A stretch of 42,670 bases of DNA from Nocardiopsis chromatogenes YIM 90109 (GTDB lineage Bacteria; Actinomycetota; Actinomycetes; Streptosporangiales; Streptosporangiaceae). The notes under the pieces are model-generated. The model did not search any database and was not told the origin of the DNA. It was given only the letters and a program-made list of their open reading frames with translations. Below are positions 31,552 to 39,392 of the stretch, piece by piece. Both the position numbers and the translations under genes were made by a program. Position 1 is the stretch's first letter. Each line of letters begins with the position of its first letter. Location of the stretch: the NCBI RefSeq assembly GCF_000341185.1, contig NZ_ANBH01000141.1, positions 1-42,670 on the forward strand, written 5' to 3'.

Positions 31552-34056
31552 ATGATGCGTCCGATCCGCGACATCTGCGCCGCCGCCGCTGGGGCCGCCT
31601 TCTTCCTCGGCGCCCCGGTCCTGCTGCTGCACATCGGGTCGCCCTTGCAGGGCAGCGGCCTGACCTGGCCGGTTCTGCTCATGTACCTGCGCGGTTTGAC
31701 CCTGCCCGTTCCGGTGGTCATGGCGGGCCTGGTGGCGGCCGCCTGGGCGGCCTGGGGCGCCTTCGCCGCCGTGCTGGTTGGCGACCTTGTGCGGGTGGTG
31801 CGTGGGGCCGCGCCGCGCCTGGCGCTCCTGCGCCTTGTGGCGGCGCTGTTGGCCGCGAGCGGGACCGCCACCGGCCTCGCCGCCCCCGTCCTCGCCGCTC
31901 CGGCCGAACCTGCGGTCGACAACGGTCAGGCCGCAGGGGAGCAGAACAGCGCGCAACACGCGACCGAGGATGAGGACCTGCCCGGCGGCGGGGAAGCCCC
32001 GGTGGAGGCGGCTGCTCCGGTCGAGCGCACCAGGGCCGTGTCCGGGTTCGCCCTGGACTCGGCCGAGCTGGACGGGCCGATGCGCCACAGCCTGGACGAT
32101 GCCGCCGAGCTGATCACCGCGATGGGCGCTGAGCAGGTGCATATCACCGGCCACACCGACCCCACCGGGCCCCACGGGCACAACCAGGAGCTGTCCCAGC
32201 GCCGGGCTCAGGCCGCAGCCGACCGCCTGCGCGATCTTCTCGGTGAGGACTTCCAGGTCACCGCGAAGGGCATGGCCGAAGGGCAGGAGCGGGCCGATGG
32301 CAGCCGGGACCACGCCGACCTGCGCCGCATCGAGATCACCTACACCCTCCTGCCGCCCGACAGGCCCGAGGCCGAAACCGTGCCACCAGCACCCGCTCCG
32401 GACCAGAGGCAGCAGCCTGCGTCCCCTGGAGGCGTCGAAGAAGAACGGTCAGGCGGGAACGGGGCGATCCCCGTCGGCGCGGCGGCCGTGGCCGGTGCCG
32501 CGGCAGGGTTCGCCCTGGGCAGGCGCACCAAGAGTAACCAGGCCGGTGACGGTCGACGTGGGGCTCCCCAAACGCGTGACGAAGAGGGAGCTGCGGCGGA
32601 CACAGGACACGAGGACGACGAAGCGCCCGGGGGCACCGCCGAGCTGGAGGAGAGGACACCGGACGCCGTTCAGCCCGAGGGCATACTCGACTTCGGCGGC
32701 GGTGTGAAGGTCGACGCGTCCCAGGGGGTGACCGTCACCGGGTCGCACGCCCCCGGCATCGTCGCCCGCCTGCTGGACGAAGTGCGGAGCGATGCCTCGG
32801 CGCGTGCCGTGGCCACCCGTGCCGCGCTCACCCGCCTCGGCCACGCCGAAGGCGCAGAACCACCAGGAGTGCGTGTGGCTGCCACGAGTCAGGCGGCACT
32901 CGTGCGCGCCGAGGCCCACATGCTCGCCGCCCACCGCGAAGGCAGTAGCCCCAGGCGGGTGCTCGTCATCCTGGACGACCCCGCTGAGGCCGCCGACCGC
33001 CTGAAGAACGCACTCACCGCTCCGGGCCCGGGGCGGCTCCAGGCGGTCGCCCTGAAACAGGGCCTGGGAAGCGGTGTGCATCTTCACGCCGACGAGCACG
33101 GCACCCGCTTGATCGATGCCGAAGGCGAGGAACACCGTCTCGAAGCCACGCCCGTGTACGCCGCACCGCCCCCACCCCCGCCCCTGGCCGAGGCCCCGGT
33201 GCCCGACGACGCCGGTCAAAGCACCGGCACACCGGACTCCTCAGAGTCCACCGGCAGCCCGAGGCCGGTGCAGCTCCGCCTGTTCGCCCCGCACCTGGCC
33301 GTCGAGGCCGGCGGGACCGACGTCGCCGAGCGCATGCGCTCCTCGGCCCGCGTGCTGCTGGCGCTGCTGGCCATACGCCCCCAGGGCGTGCGCGCCGAAG
33401 AGGTCGACGACCTGCTCGCCCCGCAGCTCGATGCGGCCAAGGCCCGGACCCACCGCAACAACGCGATGAGCAGCGCCCGCACAGCCGTGCGCAAGGCCCT
33501 GGGCGACGAGAAGGCCGCCGTCATCGAATACGACTCCGCGCAAGCCCGCTACCGGCTGCAAGAAGAGCTCTTCGACGCCGACCTGTGGCGCTTCGACGAG
33601 GCCCTGCGCGAGGCAGGAAGCGACACCGAGTCCGCTGCGGTTCATTGGAAGGCAGCGGCGGATGAATACACCTGCGACCTGCTCTACGAGATCGCCGAGC
33701 CCTGGGTGGAGACCGAGCGCCACCACCGCAGTCAGCAAGCCGTGGACGCGCTCATCCGACTCGCCGAAGAAGAGGAAACACAGAAGGGCATCGATCTCCT
33801 CGAGCGCGCATGCGGTATCGACCGGCACAACGAAGTCGTCCACCGAATGCTGGTGGAAAAGCAGGCCGAATGCGGAGAACCCCACTCGGCCCACCGCACC
33901 TACAGCCGCTTCGTCCGGAACCTGTGCGAGATCAACACCGCACCATCGGCGGACTTCCGCTCCTACATCGAAGAGATCACCTCGGCCACCCCGATCCGCG
34001 CGGCCAAGAACCCCCAAGGCCGGTCCGCGGTTGGTGCGAGGAGGGGCGCACGATAG
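31552..34056 (+). CDS. Membrane protein with OmpA-like and C-terminal BTAD domains
   Basis: An 834-residue fusion. Residues about 10-125 hold three hydrophobic segments (FFLGAPVLLLHIG; VVMAGLVAAAWAAWGAFAAV; ALLRLVAALLAASGTATGLA). Residues about 165-265 are an OmpA-like peptidoglycan-binding domain: FALDSAELDG, ITGHTDPTGPHGHNQELSQR, RRAQAAADRLRDLLG. GAIPVGAAAVAGAAAGFALG near 305 is another membrane segment. After an acidic linker and a globular middle part, residues about 573-830 form a SARP-like winged helix plus bacterial transcriptional activation domain (RVLLALLAIRPQGVRAEEVD; ADLWRFDEALREAGS). ATG 31552 (or 31555) follows GGGGAG. Membrane BTAD proteins occur in plasmid-borne transfer clusters of actinomycetes, usually with LysM; the OmpA form is unusual. 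Confidence 0.82.
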   Translation: MMRPIRDICAAAAGAAFFLGAPVLLLHIGSPLQGSGLTWPVLLMYLRGLTLPVPVVMAGLVAAAWAAWGAFAAVLVGDLVRVVRGAAPRLALLRLVAALLAASGTATGLAAPVLAAPAEPAVDNGQAAGEQNSAQHATEDEDLPGGGEAPVEAAAPVERTRAVSGFALDSAELDGPMRHSLDDAAELITAMGAEQVHITGHTDPTGPHGHNQELSQRRAQAAADRLRDLLGEDFQVTAKGMAEGQERADGSRDHADLRRIEITYTLLPPDRPEAETVPPAPAPDQRQQPASPGGVEEERSGGNGAIPVGAAAVAGAAAGFALGRRTKSNQAGDGRRGAPQTRDEEGAAADTGHEDDEAPGGTAELEERTPDAVQPEGILDFGGGVKVDASQGVTVTGSHAPGIVARLLDEVRSDASARAVATRAALTRLGHAEGAEPPGVRVAATSQAALVRAEAHMLAAHREGSSPRRVLVILDDPAEAADRLKNALTAPGPGRLQAVALKQGLGSGVHLHADEHGTRLIDAEGEEHRLEATPVYAAPPPPPPLAEAPVPDDAGQSTGTPDSSESTGSPRPVQLRLFAPHLAVEAGGTDVAERMRSSARVLLALLAIRPQGVRAEEVDDLLAPQLDAAKARTHRNNAMSSARTAVRKALGDEKAAVIEYDSAQARYRLQEELFDADLWRFDEALREAGSDTESAAVHWKAAADEYTCDLLYEIAEPWVETERHHRSQQAVDALIRLAEEEETQKGIDLLERACGIDRHNEVVHRMLVEKQAECGEPHSAHRTYSRFVRNLCEINTAPSADFRSYIEEITSATPIRAAKNPQGRSAVGARRGAR

Positions 34057-34200
34057 GCGCCTGCTTTACCGCCTGATCGACGCGTGATAGACGCCTGCTT
34101 TGCCGCCTGGTGGGCGCCTGATAGGGGCCTGGTTATAACCAGGCGCCCAGAGTGCGCCAATCAGGCCCTATATCAGCGCAGGTCAGGGCGCAATCGGTGG
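34035..34200. repeat. Palindrome and direct-repeat cluster, possible oriT/clt or origin
   Basis: A perfect 18-bp palindrome GCCTGGTTATAACCAGGC lies at 34127-34144. It is preceded by two related direct repeats (CGCCTGCTTTACCGCCTGAT and CGCCTGCTTTGCCGCCTGG, with CGTGATA/CCTGATA after each) and followed by AATCAGGCCCTATATCAGCG, which is an inverted echo of CGCCTGATAGGGGC. Such clusters of GCCTG-type units around an AT-bearing dyad are typical of replication or transfer origins in actinobacterial elements. Confidence 0.5.
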
Positions 34201-35127
34201 CGGCGCGCGGCTGGGCCGACTCTACACCGTAGGTGTAGTCCCTCCTCCGTGGGCGGGCCGCCGCACCGGCCCGAAGACCCTGCCGCGTCCCTGGGGTTCT
34301 GCGATTCCAGCGCGGCCTGCCTCACTTCCTGTCTTCCATACTTCTCCATACTCTAATGACTCTTCTATTAGAGAATTCACCATATTCATTCTCTACGGAG
34401 CCTGTCAGGCGCCGATGATCACCCGCGCATGACGCCGCCTGAGAAGTTGGGTTGTTTCCTTCTCGCGCGAGGGCGCCCCTATGCGCGTGCAGCGAAGAGC
34501 GCCTGTGGGAACTCTTCCAGCGCGTGGTTCCTGATGCGCCTACCCGCCCGCAGGGCGGGGGCCGACGCAGATACGGCGACCGCGAGGTGCTGGCCGCGAT
34601 CATCTTCGTGGCCACCACCGGCTGCACCTGGGCCCAGCTCCCGCCGGTCTTCGGCCCCTCGGGGCTCCCCGCGCCCCGGCGCTTCACCGAATGGAGCCGC
34701 GCCCGCGCCTAGCCAAGCTCCACCGCCTGGTCCTGGACGTTCGCCCACCGCATCGCCCGCAAGGACCTCCCAGCGCTTGGGGTGGCACCGGTGGCAGGTC
34801 GAGTGGACCATGGCCTGGCCGGTTGGATGCCGAAGACCGCACCGCCGCTACAAGCGCAGGGCACCCACTTCCCCGCCTTCGCCTGCACACTGATCTGCCA
34901 CCGCAGACTCACTAAATGAGAGTGGTCGCCCCTGTGCGGGTCCGGGCGGTTCAGCCTGCGTCGGGCTTCCCCGCAGAGCTGGTCTGCCTGACCACCGTCA
35001 CCCCCACCACGCGCAGGCCGTCGAACCGCCTGGCCTGAAAGTAGACCGCCTTTTTGTGCTGCAACTGACGACGCTGCACTGCGTCTGGCCGGTAGCCTTG
35101 CCCAAGGCAACTGCCGCTGTGGAGGGG
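34057..35127. other. Non-coding stretch with repeats and a decayed transposase
   Basis: About 1.07 kb without an intact gene. It holds the palindrome cluster (34035-34200), an AT-richer strip around 34330-34400 (TCTAATGACTCTTCTATTAG and neighbours, itself partly palindromic), the IS5-like transposase remnant (34470-34918) and a short leader before the ATPase gene. Confidence 0.6.
34470..34918 (+). pseudogene. IS5-family-like transposase remnant
   Basis: Three frames must be patched. The first reads EERLWELFQRVVPDAPTRPQ, then RRRYGDREVLAAIIFVATTG and CTWAQLPPVFGPSGLPAPRR-FTEWSRAR, the DUF4096-type N-terminus of IS5-family transposases. After a stop/frameshift near 34712 comes AKLHRLVLD. After a large internal deletion the C-terminal end appears as WHRWQVEWTMAW and, in another frame, AFACTLICHRRLT, which corresponds to the VERTFAW...ALICWRRL end of the family. 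The DDE core is gone. The remnant marks a past insertion at the right side of the element. Confidence 0.75.
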
Positions 35128-36666
35128 ATGGTCGCCATCAAGGAGAAGGTGCTAAAGGAGCTGACCTTCGGTGCCCGGGTGGCGGAGGAGGAGGCCAGCG
35201 AGCTGGCCTCGTACTTCGTGGAGACCGAGCAGTGGAACCAGGTCTGGCAGGACGAGGTCGACATCGTCTACGGGTCGAAGGGCTCGGGTAAGAGCGCGAT
35301 CTACGCCACTATCACAGCCCGCGAGTCGCAGCTGTTTGACCGAAACATCCTGATAAGCCCTGCGGAGTCGCCTCAGGGATCGCCTGCATTCGCCACACTT
35401 GACGCCAACACCATTATTGATGAGGATCAATTCGTCGGGCTTTGGAAGCTTTACTTCTTGGCGGTGATCGCTGACACCTTTGCGGATTACGACTTGCGCA
35501 GCCCTGCGGCAAGGTCGGTAGTTCGGACGTTAACAGATGCCGGGATGGTGCCGGGGCGCAACGTGTCGCTCCGGCAGAAGCTAGCTAACGCTGCGGACTA
35601 TGTGCGCAGGATGTTCAGCGAAATCGAGCCCAGCGTCTCAGTAGCCGGGGTCGTAGATGTCAGCACCCGCATCCGGTTCACCGAACCGGACAATACGCAG
35701 CGCTCCAATGGGGCGGTTTACGTCGACGATCTACTTGACACGGCGGGACGGGCGCTAGAGGGTGAGGGGCTGAAGCTGTGGTTGCTACTGGACCGGCTGG
35801 ACGTGGCATTCGCTGGTAAGCCAAATCTGGAGCGGCAGGCACTGCGAGCCCTGTTCAAAGTCTACCTAGACATTAGAAGCATTGATCGGATCCGGCTAAA
35901 AATCTTCCTGCGCAGCGACATTTGGAAAGCTATTACTGCTGGTGGGTTTCGCGAGGCCAGCCACATTGCGCGGGAGCTTACGTTGAGCTGGGGAAGGGCA
36001 GCGCTGCTACAGCTGGTCACGCAGCGCATGGTTCGCAATAAAGCGCTGCGTGACTTCTACGGCGTGCCGTACGAGGATGTCGCCTCGGTCGCCGGGCAGG
36101 AGGATCTCTTTCAAAGGGTGTACCCCGAGCAGGTTGAAAACGGTCCGAACAAGCCGAAGACATTCGACTGGTGCCTGACGCGGACCAGTGACGGCACCAA
36201 GCGCACCGCGCCTCGGGAGCTCATTCACTTGCTCACCGAGGCTCGGGGCGTCCAGCTGCGACGTCAGGAAGTAGGCGAGGACGAGCCAGCTGGGGAGGCC
36301 CTGTTTGACGGTAGCTCCCTCAAGGGTGCACTGCCGGCGGTCTCCGAAACTCGGCTGAACAAGACCCTCTACGCCGAGCACCCGGATCTCAAGCAGTACA
36401 TGTTGGCACTGGAGGGCCACAAAACCAATCACAGCATACAAAGCCTCGCTGCGATCTGGGAGGTGCCGCCGGACGAGGCGAAGGCAGCTGCTCTTCGGTT
36501 GGTAGACATCGGCTTTTTCGAAAGGCGTGCGCAGATGCAGTTCTGGGTACCCTTTCTCTACCGGCCAGCTCTAAATCTGGTGCAGGGAAGCGCCGAAGGT
36601 ATCAATAGCTCCGGTGATACCCCGCCCGCGCTCGCCGGGGAAGACTCTCCCGCAGACAAGGATTAG
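35128..36666 (+). CDS. P-loop ATPase, Sll1717-like family
   Basis: A 512-residue ATPase. The N-terminal stretch LTFGARVAEEEASELASYFV leads to Walker A VYGSKGSGKSAIYATI (residues 47-62). Walker B-like LKLWLLLDRLDVAF is near residue 232, and the arginine-containing KIFLRSDIWKAI segment and an HTH-like ALEGHKTNHSIQSLAAIWEV near the C-terminus follow. This matches the Sll1717-type P-loop ATPases, which are scattered in bacterial genomes and often found in defence-rich or mobile regions; their role is not established. ATG 35128 is preferred over upstream frames because GGAGGGG precedes it. GC is clearly lower than in the rest of the element and codon choice is looser, pointing to separate acquisition. 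It is the last well-supported gene before attR. Confidence 0.82.
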   Translation: MVAIKEKVLKELTFGARVAEEEASELASYFVETEQWNQVWQDEVDIVYGSKGSGKSAIYATITARESQLFDRNILISPAESPQGSPAFATLDANTIIDEDQFVGLWKLYFLAVIADTFADYDLRSPAARSVVRTLTDAGMVPGRNVSLRQKLANAADYVRRMFSEIEPSVSVAGVVDVSTRIRFTEPDNTQRSNGAVYVDDLLDTAGRALEGEGLKLWLLLDRLDVAFAGKPNLERQALRALFKVYLDIRSIDRIRLKIFLRSDIWKAITAGGFREASHIARELTLSWGRAALLQLVTQRMVRNKALRDFYGVPYEDVASVAGQEDLFQRVYPEQVENGPNKPKTFDWCLTRTSDGTKRTAPRELIHLLTEARGVQLRRQEVGEDEPAGEALFDGSSLKGALPAVSETRLNKTLYAEHPDLKQYMLALEGHKTNHSIQSLAAIWEVPPDEAKAAALRLVDIGFFERRAQMQFWVPFLYRPALNLVQGSAEGINSSGDTPPALAGEDSPADKD

Positions 36667-36741
36667 GGGATCGTAACTCCCCTTAATTCATGGGCGCGCC
36701 CGGCCTGACTTCGTGATCTCGGGTAGTCCAGGGTCGGAACA

Positions 36742-36957
36742 GTGAGCTTCTTCGATCTAGCCACCAATCAGGTGCTCGAGCGCGAAGATTCTGGGTTGGG
36801 TGCGCCGAGGGTGATCAGCCCGTTGGTCCGGGAACGGCTCCGTGTTCGCTCGGGTGCGGTGGACGGGGGCGGGATCATGCGGGCCTGCGCGGCACGGGTG
36901 GCGCTGCCCAGTGGGAGGAAATGGGCGATAGCGGTACACGGCAGTCGTGCCCGGTAG
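36742..36957 (+). CDS. Short hypothetical frame next to attR
   Basis: A 71-codon frame starting with GTG 36742 (MSFFDLATNQVLEREDSGLG) and ending 11 bases before attR. The ribosome site is weak and no family is recognised. It may be the remains of a larger gene or non-coding. Apart from this frame the 300 bases between the ATPase and attR hold nothing I can name. Confidence 0.25.
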   Translation: MSFFDLATNQVLEREDSGLGAPRVISPLVRERLRVRSGAVDGGGIMRACAARVALPSGRKWAIAVHGSRAR

Positions 36958-36968
36958 GTATCGAGGGA

Positions 36969-37029
36969 ACTCTTAATCAGCGGGTTTGGGGTTCGAGTCC
37001 CTGATGGCGCACAAGAGAAACCCCAGGTC
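36969..37029 (+). repeat. attR core, 61-bp direct repeat of tRNA-Lys 3' part
   Basis: Identical to 7136-7196. It contains the anticodon loop, variable region, T arm and acceptor 3' strand of tRNA-Lys but no 5' half, so it is not a functional tRNA. It marks the right border of the element. Confidence 0.95.
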
Positions 37030-37064
37030 AGACCGGCTTTAGCGCCGGTCCGGCCCTGGGGTTT
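37018..37064. terminator. Original tRNA-Lys terminator, right of attR
   Basis: AAACCCCAGG (37018-37027) pairs with CCTGGGGTTT (37055-37064); the inner stem is GACCGGC/GCCGGTC. It lies six bases after the stop of the convergent WYL regulator gene and can serve both directions. It differs in its inner stem from the copy at attL, showing that the element and the chromosome each carried a version. Confidence 0.75.
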
Positions 37065-37070
37065 CGTCGT

Positions 37071-38045
37071 TCACCGAGGGCCCTCGTAGCGGGCGGCGAT
37101 CGCGGCGGCGCGGGCGTGCAGGGCATCACGCAACCACTGCGGGGCCAGGGCCTCGGCGTCCGTGCCCAGGCGCCATAGCGCCCACTCGGCGTGGCGGCGG
37201 TCCTGGAAGACCGCTGCAAGGCGGAGGCGGCCGTCACCGGCGGTTTCTTCGCCGCGGACGGCCAGCGCCGTGTCCGCGAGGTCGCCGTAGCGCTCGGAGG
37301 CGAGCGCCAGTCGAACGGTGACCTGGTCGCCACCGGTCCGGAACCGGGCGGCGCGCTCCTGCCAGAGCCGGTCCAGGTCGACCTGGCCGGGGCGCTGGGC
37401 GGGCTCGTCGGTCTCTTCGGCGGCGGTGATCCTCGACAGGCGGTAGGTGCGGTCCTCGCCGGACCGCGTTGCCAGCAGGTAGCCCTGGCCGCGCACGTCG
37501 ACGAGGCCGATCGGGTCCACCGTCCGCCATCCGGCGGGCCGACCGGCGGCCGTGTAGCGGATGCGCAGCCGGTGTCCGGACAGCACCGCGCGCCGGACCG
37601 CGTCCGCGACGGCGGCGGGCACCTCGTCGGCGGCGGCACGGCGCGACAGCAGGTCGGTGTCCGGGTCGACGAGCAGCCGACCGGCCGAGCCCGTCGCGGC
37701 GGCACGGTCCCCCTCGGGAAGCGCGTCGACCACCTTCCGCATGGCCGACGCCAGCGCCGGGCCCAGGCCGAACACCGCCGCGCCGCGCCGCGACCCGGCG
37801 ACGAGCAGGGCCAGCGCCTCGTCCCGGTTCAGTCCGGCCAGCTCGGTCCGGAAGCCGGGCAGCAGTGCGAAACCCCCGTGCCGCCCGCGTTCGGCGTAGA
37901 CCGGGACGCCCGCCGCGGACAGCGCCTCGATATCGCGCAGCACGGTGCGGGTGGACACCTCCAGCTCCCGGGCCAGCGCGGACGCGGACATCCGCCCCTT
38001 GTGGCGGAGCAGGAGCACAAGGGATACCAGCCGGTCGGCGCGCAT
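37071..38045 (-). CDS. WYL-domain transcriptional regulator (YafY/PafC type)
   Basis: A 324-residue regulator. Residues 1-60 are a DeoR-type winged helix: LVSLVLLLRHKGRMSASALA then RTVLRDIEALSAAGVPVYAE. Residues about 135-215 are the WYL sensor domain (HRLRIRYTAAGRPAGWRTVD; GLVDVRGQGYLLATRSGEDR; TYRLSRITAAEET), followed by the WCX C-terminal extension. WYL domains bind nucleic acids or small ligands. It is divergent to the RidA gene, with a palindrome between them, so it probably controls RidA and itself. Confidence 0.9.
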   Translation of the reverse strand: MRADRLVSLVLLLRHKGRMSASALARELEVSTRTVLRDIEALSAAGVPVYAERGRHGGFALLPGFRTELAGLNRDEALALLVAGSRRGAAVFGLGPALASAMRKVVDALPEGDRAAATGSAGRLLVDPDTDLLSRRAAADEVPAAVADAVRRAVLSGHRLRIRYTAAGRPAGWRTVDPIGLVDVRGQGYLLATRSGEDRTYRLSRITAAEETDEPAQRPGQVDLDRLWQERAARFRTGGDQVTVRLALASERYGDLADTALAVRGEETAGDGRLRLAAVFQDRRHAEWALWRLGTDAEALAPQWLRDALHARAAAIAARYEGPR

Positions 38046-38065
38046 GCGCCGACCCTACTGGAATA

Positions 38066-38084
38066 CACGACACAGGATGTCGTG
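38066..38084. promoter_or_regulatory. Palindromic operator between WYL regulator and RidA
   Basis: CACGACA-CAGGA-TGTCGTG, a perfect 7-5-7 inverted repeat, 20 bases from the regulator's start and 91 bases from the RidA start. Similar GACA...TGTC dyads stand in front of many YafY-type regulator genes; autoregulation and control of ridA are inferred. Confidence 0.65.
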
Positions 38085-38174
38085 GTTTCTTGGCAGGCTC
38101 GTCTCCGCGAAGCCGGGGACGCCCGGGCGATGGTCGCCTGATGCGTGAATTCCCTTGGAAGGAATGGAGATGGA

Positions 38175-38576
38175 ATGGCTGTCGAGAGAAGTGCCGTCAA
38201 TCCCGTGGAATGGTCGCTGCGGTTCGGGTTCAACCAGGGCGAGGTCGTCTCCGGAGGCACTCGGACCCTCTACTGTGCCGGTCAGGCGGCGACGAACGCC
38301 GAGGGAGAGCCGCAGCACGAAGGGGATATGGGCGCGCAGCTGGAACTGAGCCTGGACAACCTGGAGGCTGTTCTCCGCGAGGCCGGCATGTCGCTCGCGA
38401 ACCTCGTCCGGCTCAACGTCTACACCACCGACGTCGACCTGCTGACGCGCAACTACGGTGTACTCGCGTCGCGGCTGACCGCCGCGGGCGTGCGGCCGCC
38501 GAGCACACTTCTCGGAGTGGAACGGCTCGCCTTTCCCGCGATGATGGTCGAACTCGAAGGCACCGCCGTGGCGTAA
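38175..38576 (+). CDS. RidA family protein (Rid/YjgF/UK114)
   Basis: A 133-residue protein of the RidA family, which hydrolyses reactive enamine/imine intermediates. The family pattern is seen in TRTLYCAGQAATNAEGEPQH, LELSLDNLEAVLREAGMSLA, LVRLNVYTTDVDLLTRNYGV and the final PPSTLLGVERLAFPAMMVEL. The usual catalytic Arg (in the S-R-P-P segment) is present as VRPPSTLLGV. ATG 38175 follows GGAATGGAGATGG; an in-frame ATG at 38145 lacks a ribosome site. The gene ends against a kinase remnant on the other strand. Confidence 0.92.
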   Translation: MAVERSAVNPVEWSLRFGFNQGEVVSGGTRTLYCAGQAATNAEGEPQHEGDMGAQLELSLDNLEAVLREAGMSLANLVRLNVYTTDVDLLTRNYGVLASRLTAAGVRPPSTLLGVERLAFPAMMVELEGTAVA

Positions 38577-39172
38577 GGCCGCTGCGAGTTCGACGTGGCC
38601 GTGGCCGAGGGCGTCCGCACGGGCCTGCTCGGGGGAGGGAAGCCGGGCGTGCCGATGACGGTGCGTGTGTGGGTCGTGGTGGCGCCGTCCAGAGCGCGGG
38701 CGATGCCGAAATCGATGACGCGGGGCCCGTCGTGGGCCAGGATCACGTTGGCCGGCTTGAGGTCGCGGTGGACCAGTCCGCACTGGTGGATGGCGGAGAG
38801 CCCTTCGGCGAGTCCGGCGCCGAGCACCGCGACCGACTGCAGGGGGAGCGCCCCGTGCATCCGGAGGGCCTCCTGCAGGGAGGGGCCCGGGATATAGGCG
38901 GTGGCCCGCCAGGGGTGATCGGCGGTGGTGTCGGAGTCGACGAGCTGGGCGGTGGAGAACCCGCCGACCCTGCTCGCGGCCTCGACCTCGGCGGCGAACC
39001 GCTCGCGGAAATCCGGATCGGCGGCCAGCTCGGGGCGCACCACCTTGACGGCCACGGTGCGTCCGCCGGGGGAGCGGCCGAGGTGGACCTGGCCCATCCC
39101 GCCTTCGCCGAGGCGGTCGACCAGACGGTAGGGGCCTACGCGGCCGAGCGGGACCGTGGGGGAGCCGGTCAC
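38577..39172 (-). pseudogene. Truncated Ser/Thr protein kinase
   Basis: GTG 39172 behind GGAGGTCCC begins a Hanks-type kinase: YRLVDRLGEGGMGQVHLGRS (glycine loop), TVAVKVV (Lys), LVHRDLKPANVIL (catalytic loop), RVIDFGIARAL (DFG). It is intact as far as VIGTPGF of the activation loop; then a one-base slip in the C-run near 38631-38640 puts SPEQARADALG into another frame, and homology ends where ridA ends on the opposite strand. The alphaF-I helices and everything after are missing, so the protein cannot fold as an active kinase. The product written here would run on in a meaningless frame. Confidence 0.85.
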
Positions 39173-39317
39173 GGGACCTCCGTCCGTCCGAAGTGGAAGG
39201 TCAAGCCATGATGCCACTCCTCCGGAGTCGGCGACCAGGTGTCCGCGGATGTCTGCTCCGGTCACCTCCCGACTCGGCGCCGCCGACCCTTGACCCGGGG
39301 TACCCTGCCGTAAGAAC

Positions 39318-39336
39318 TTAGGTTAGCTTTGCCTTA
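39318..39336 (+). promoter_or_regulatory. Iron box (IdeR/DmdR1-type operator) before the halogenase
   Basis: TTAGGTTAGCTTTGCCTTA matches the actinobacterial iron-box consensus (TTAGGTTAGGCTAACCTAA) at 14 of 19 positions, with a perfect left half. It lies 57 bases before the preferred halogenase start, in the only promoter-sized gap. IdeR/DmdR1 bound to Fe(II) normally represses such genes, so expression under iron limitation is predicted. Confidence 0.75.
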
Positions 39337-39392
39337 TCGGCAGTCCGCGCGGCCGACCCTCCCTGCACTCCGTCATGAGACGAGGACCCCAC

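Noticed and set aside
36969-37029. Third tRNA-Lys gene
   Set aside because: Only the 3' part from the anticodon loop is present; the 5' acceptor, D arm and 5' anticodon stem are missing. It is attR.
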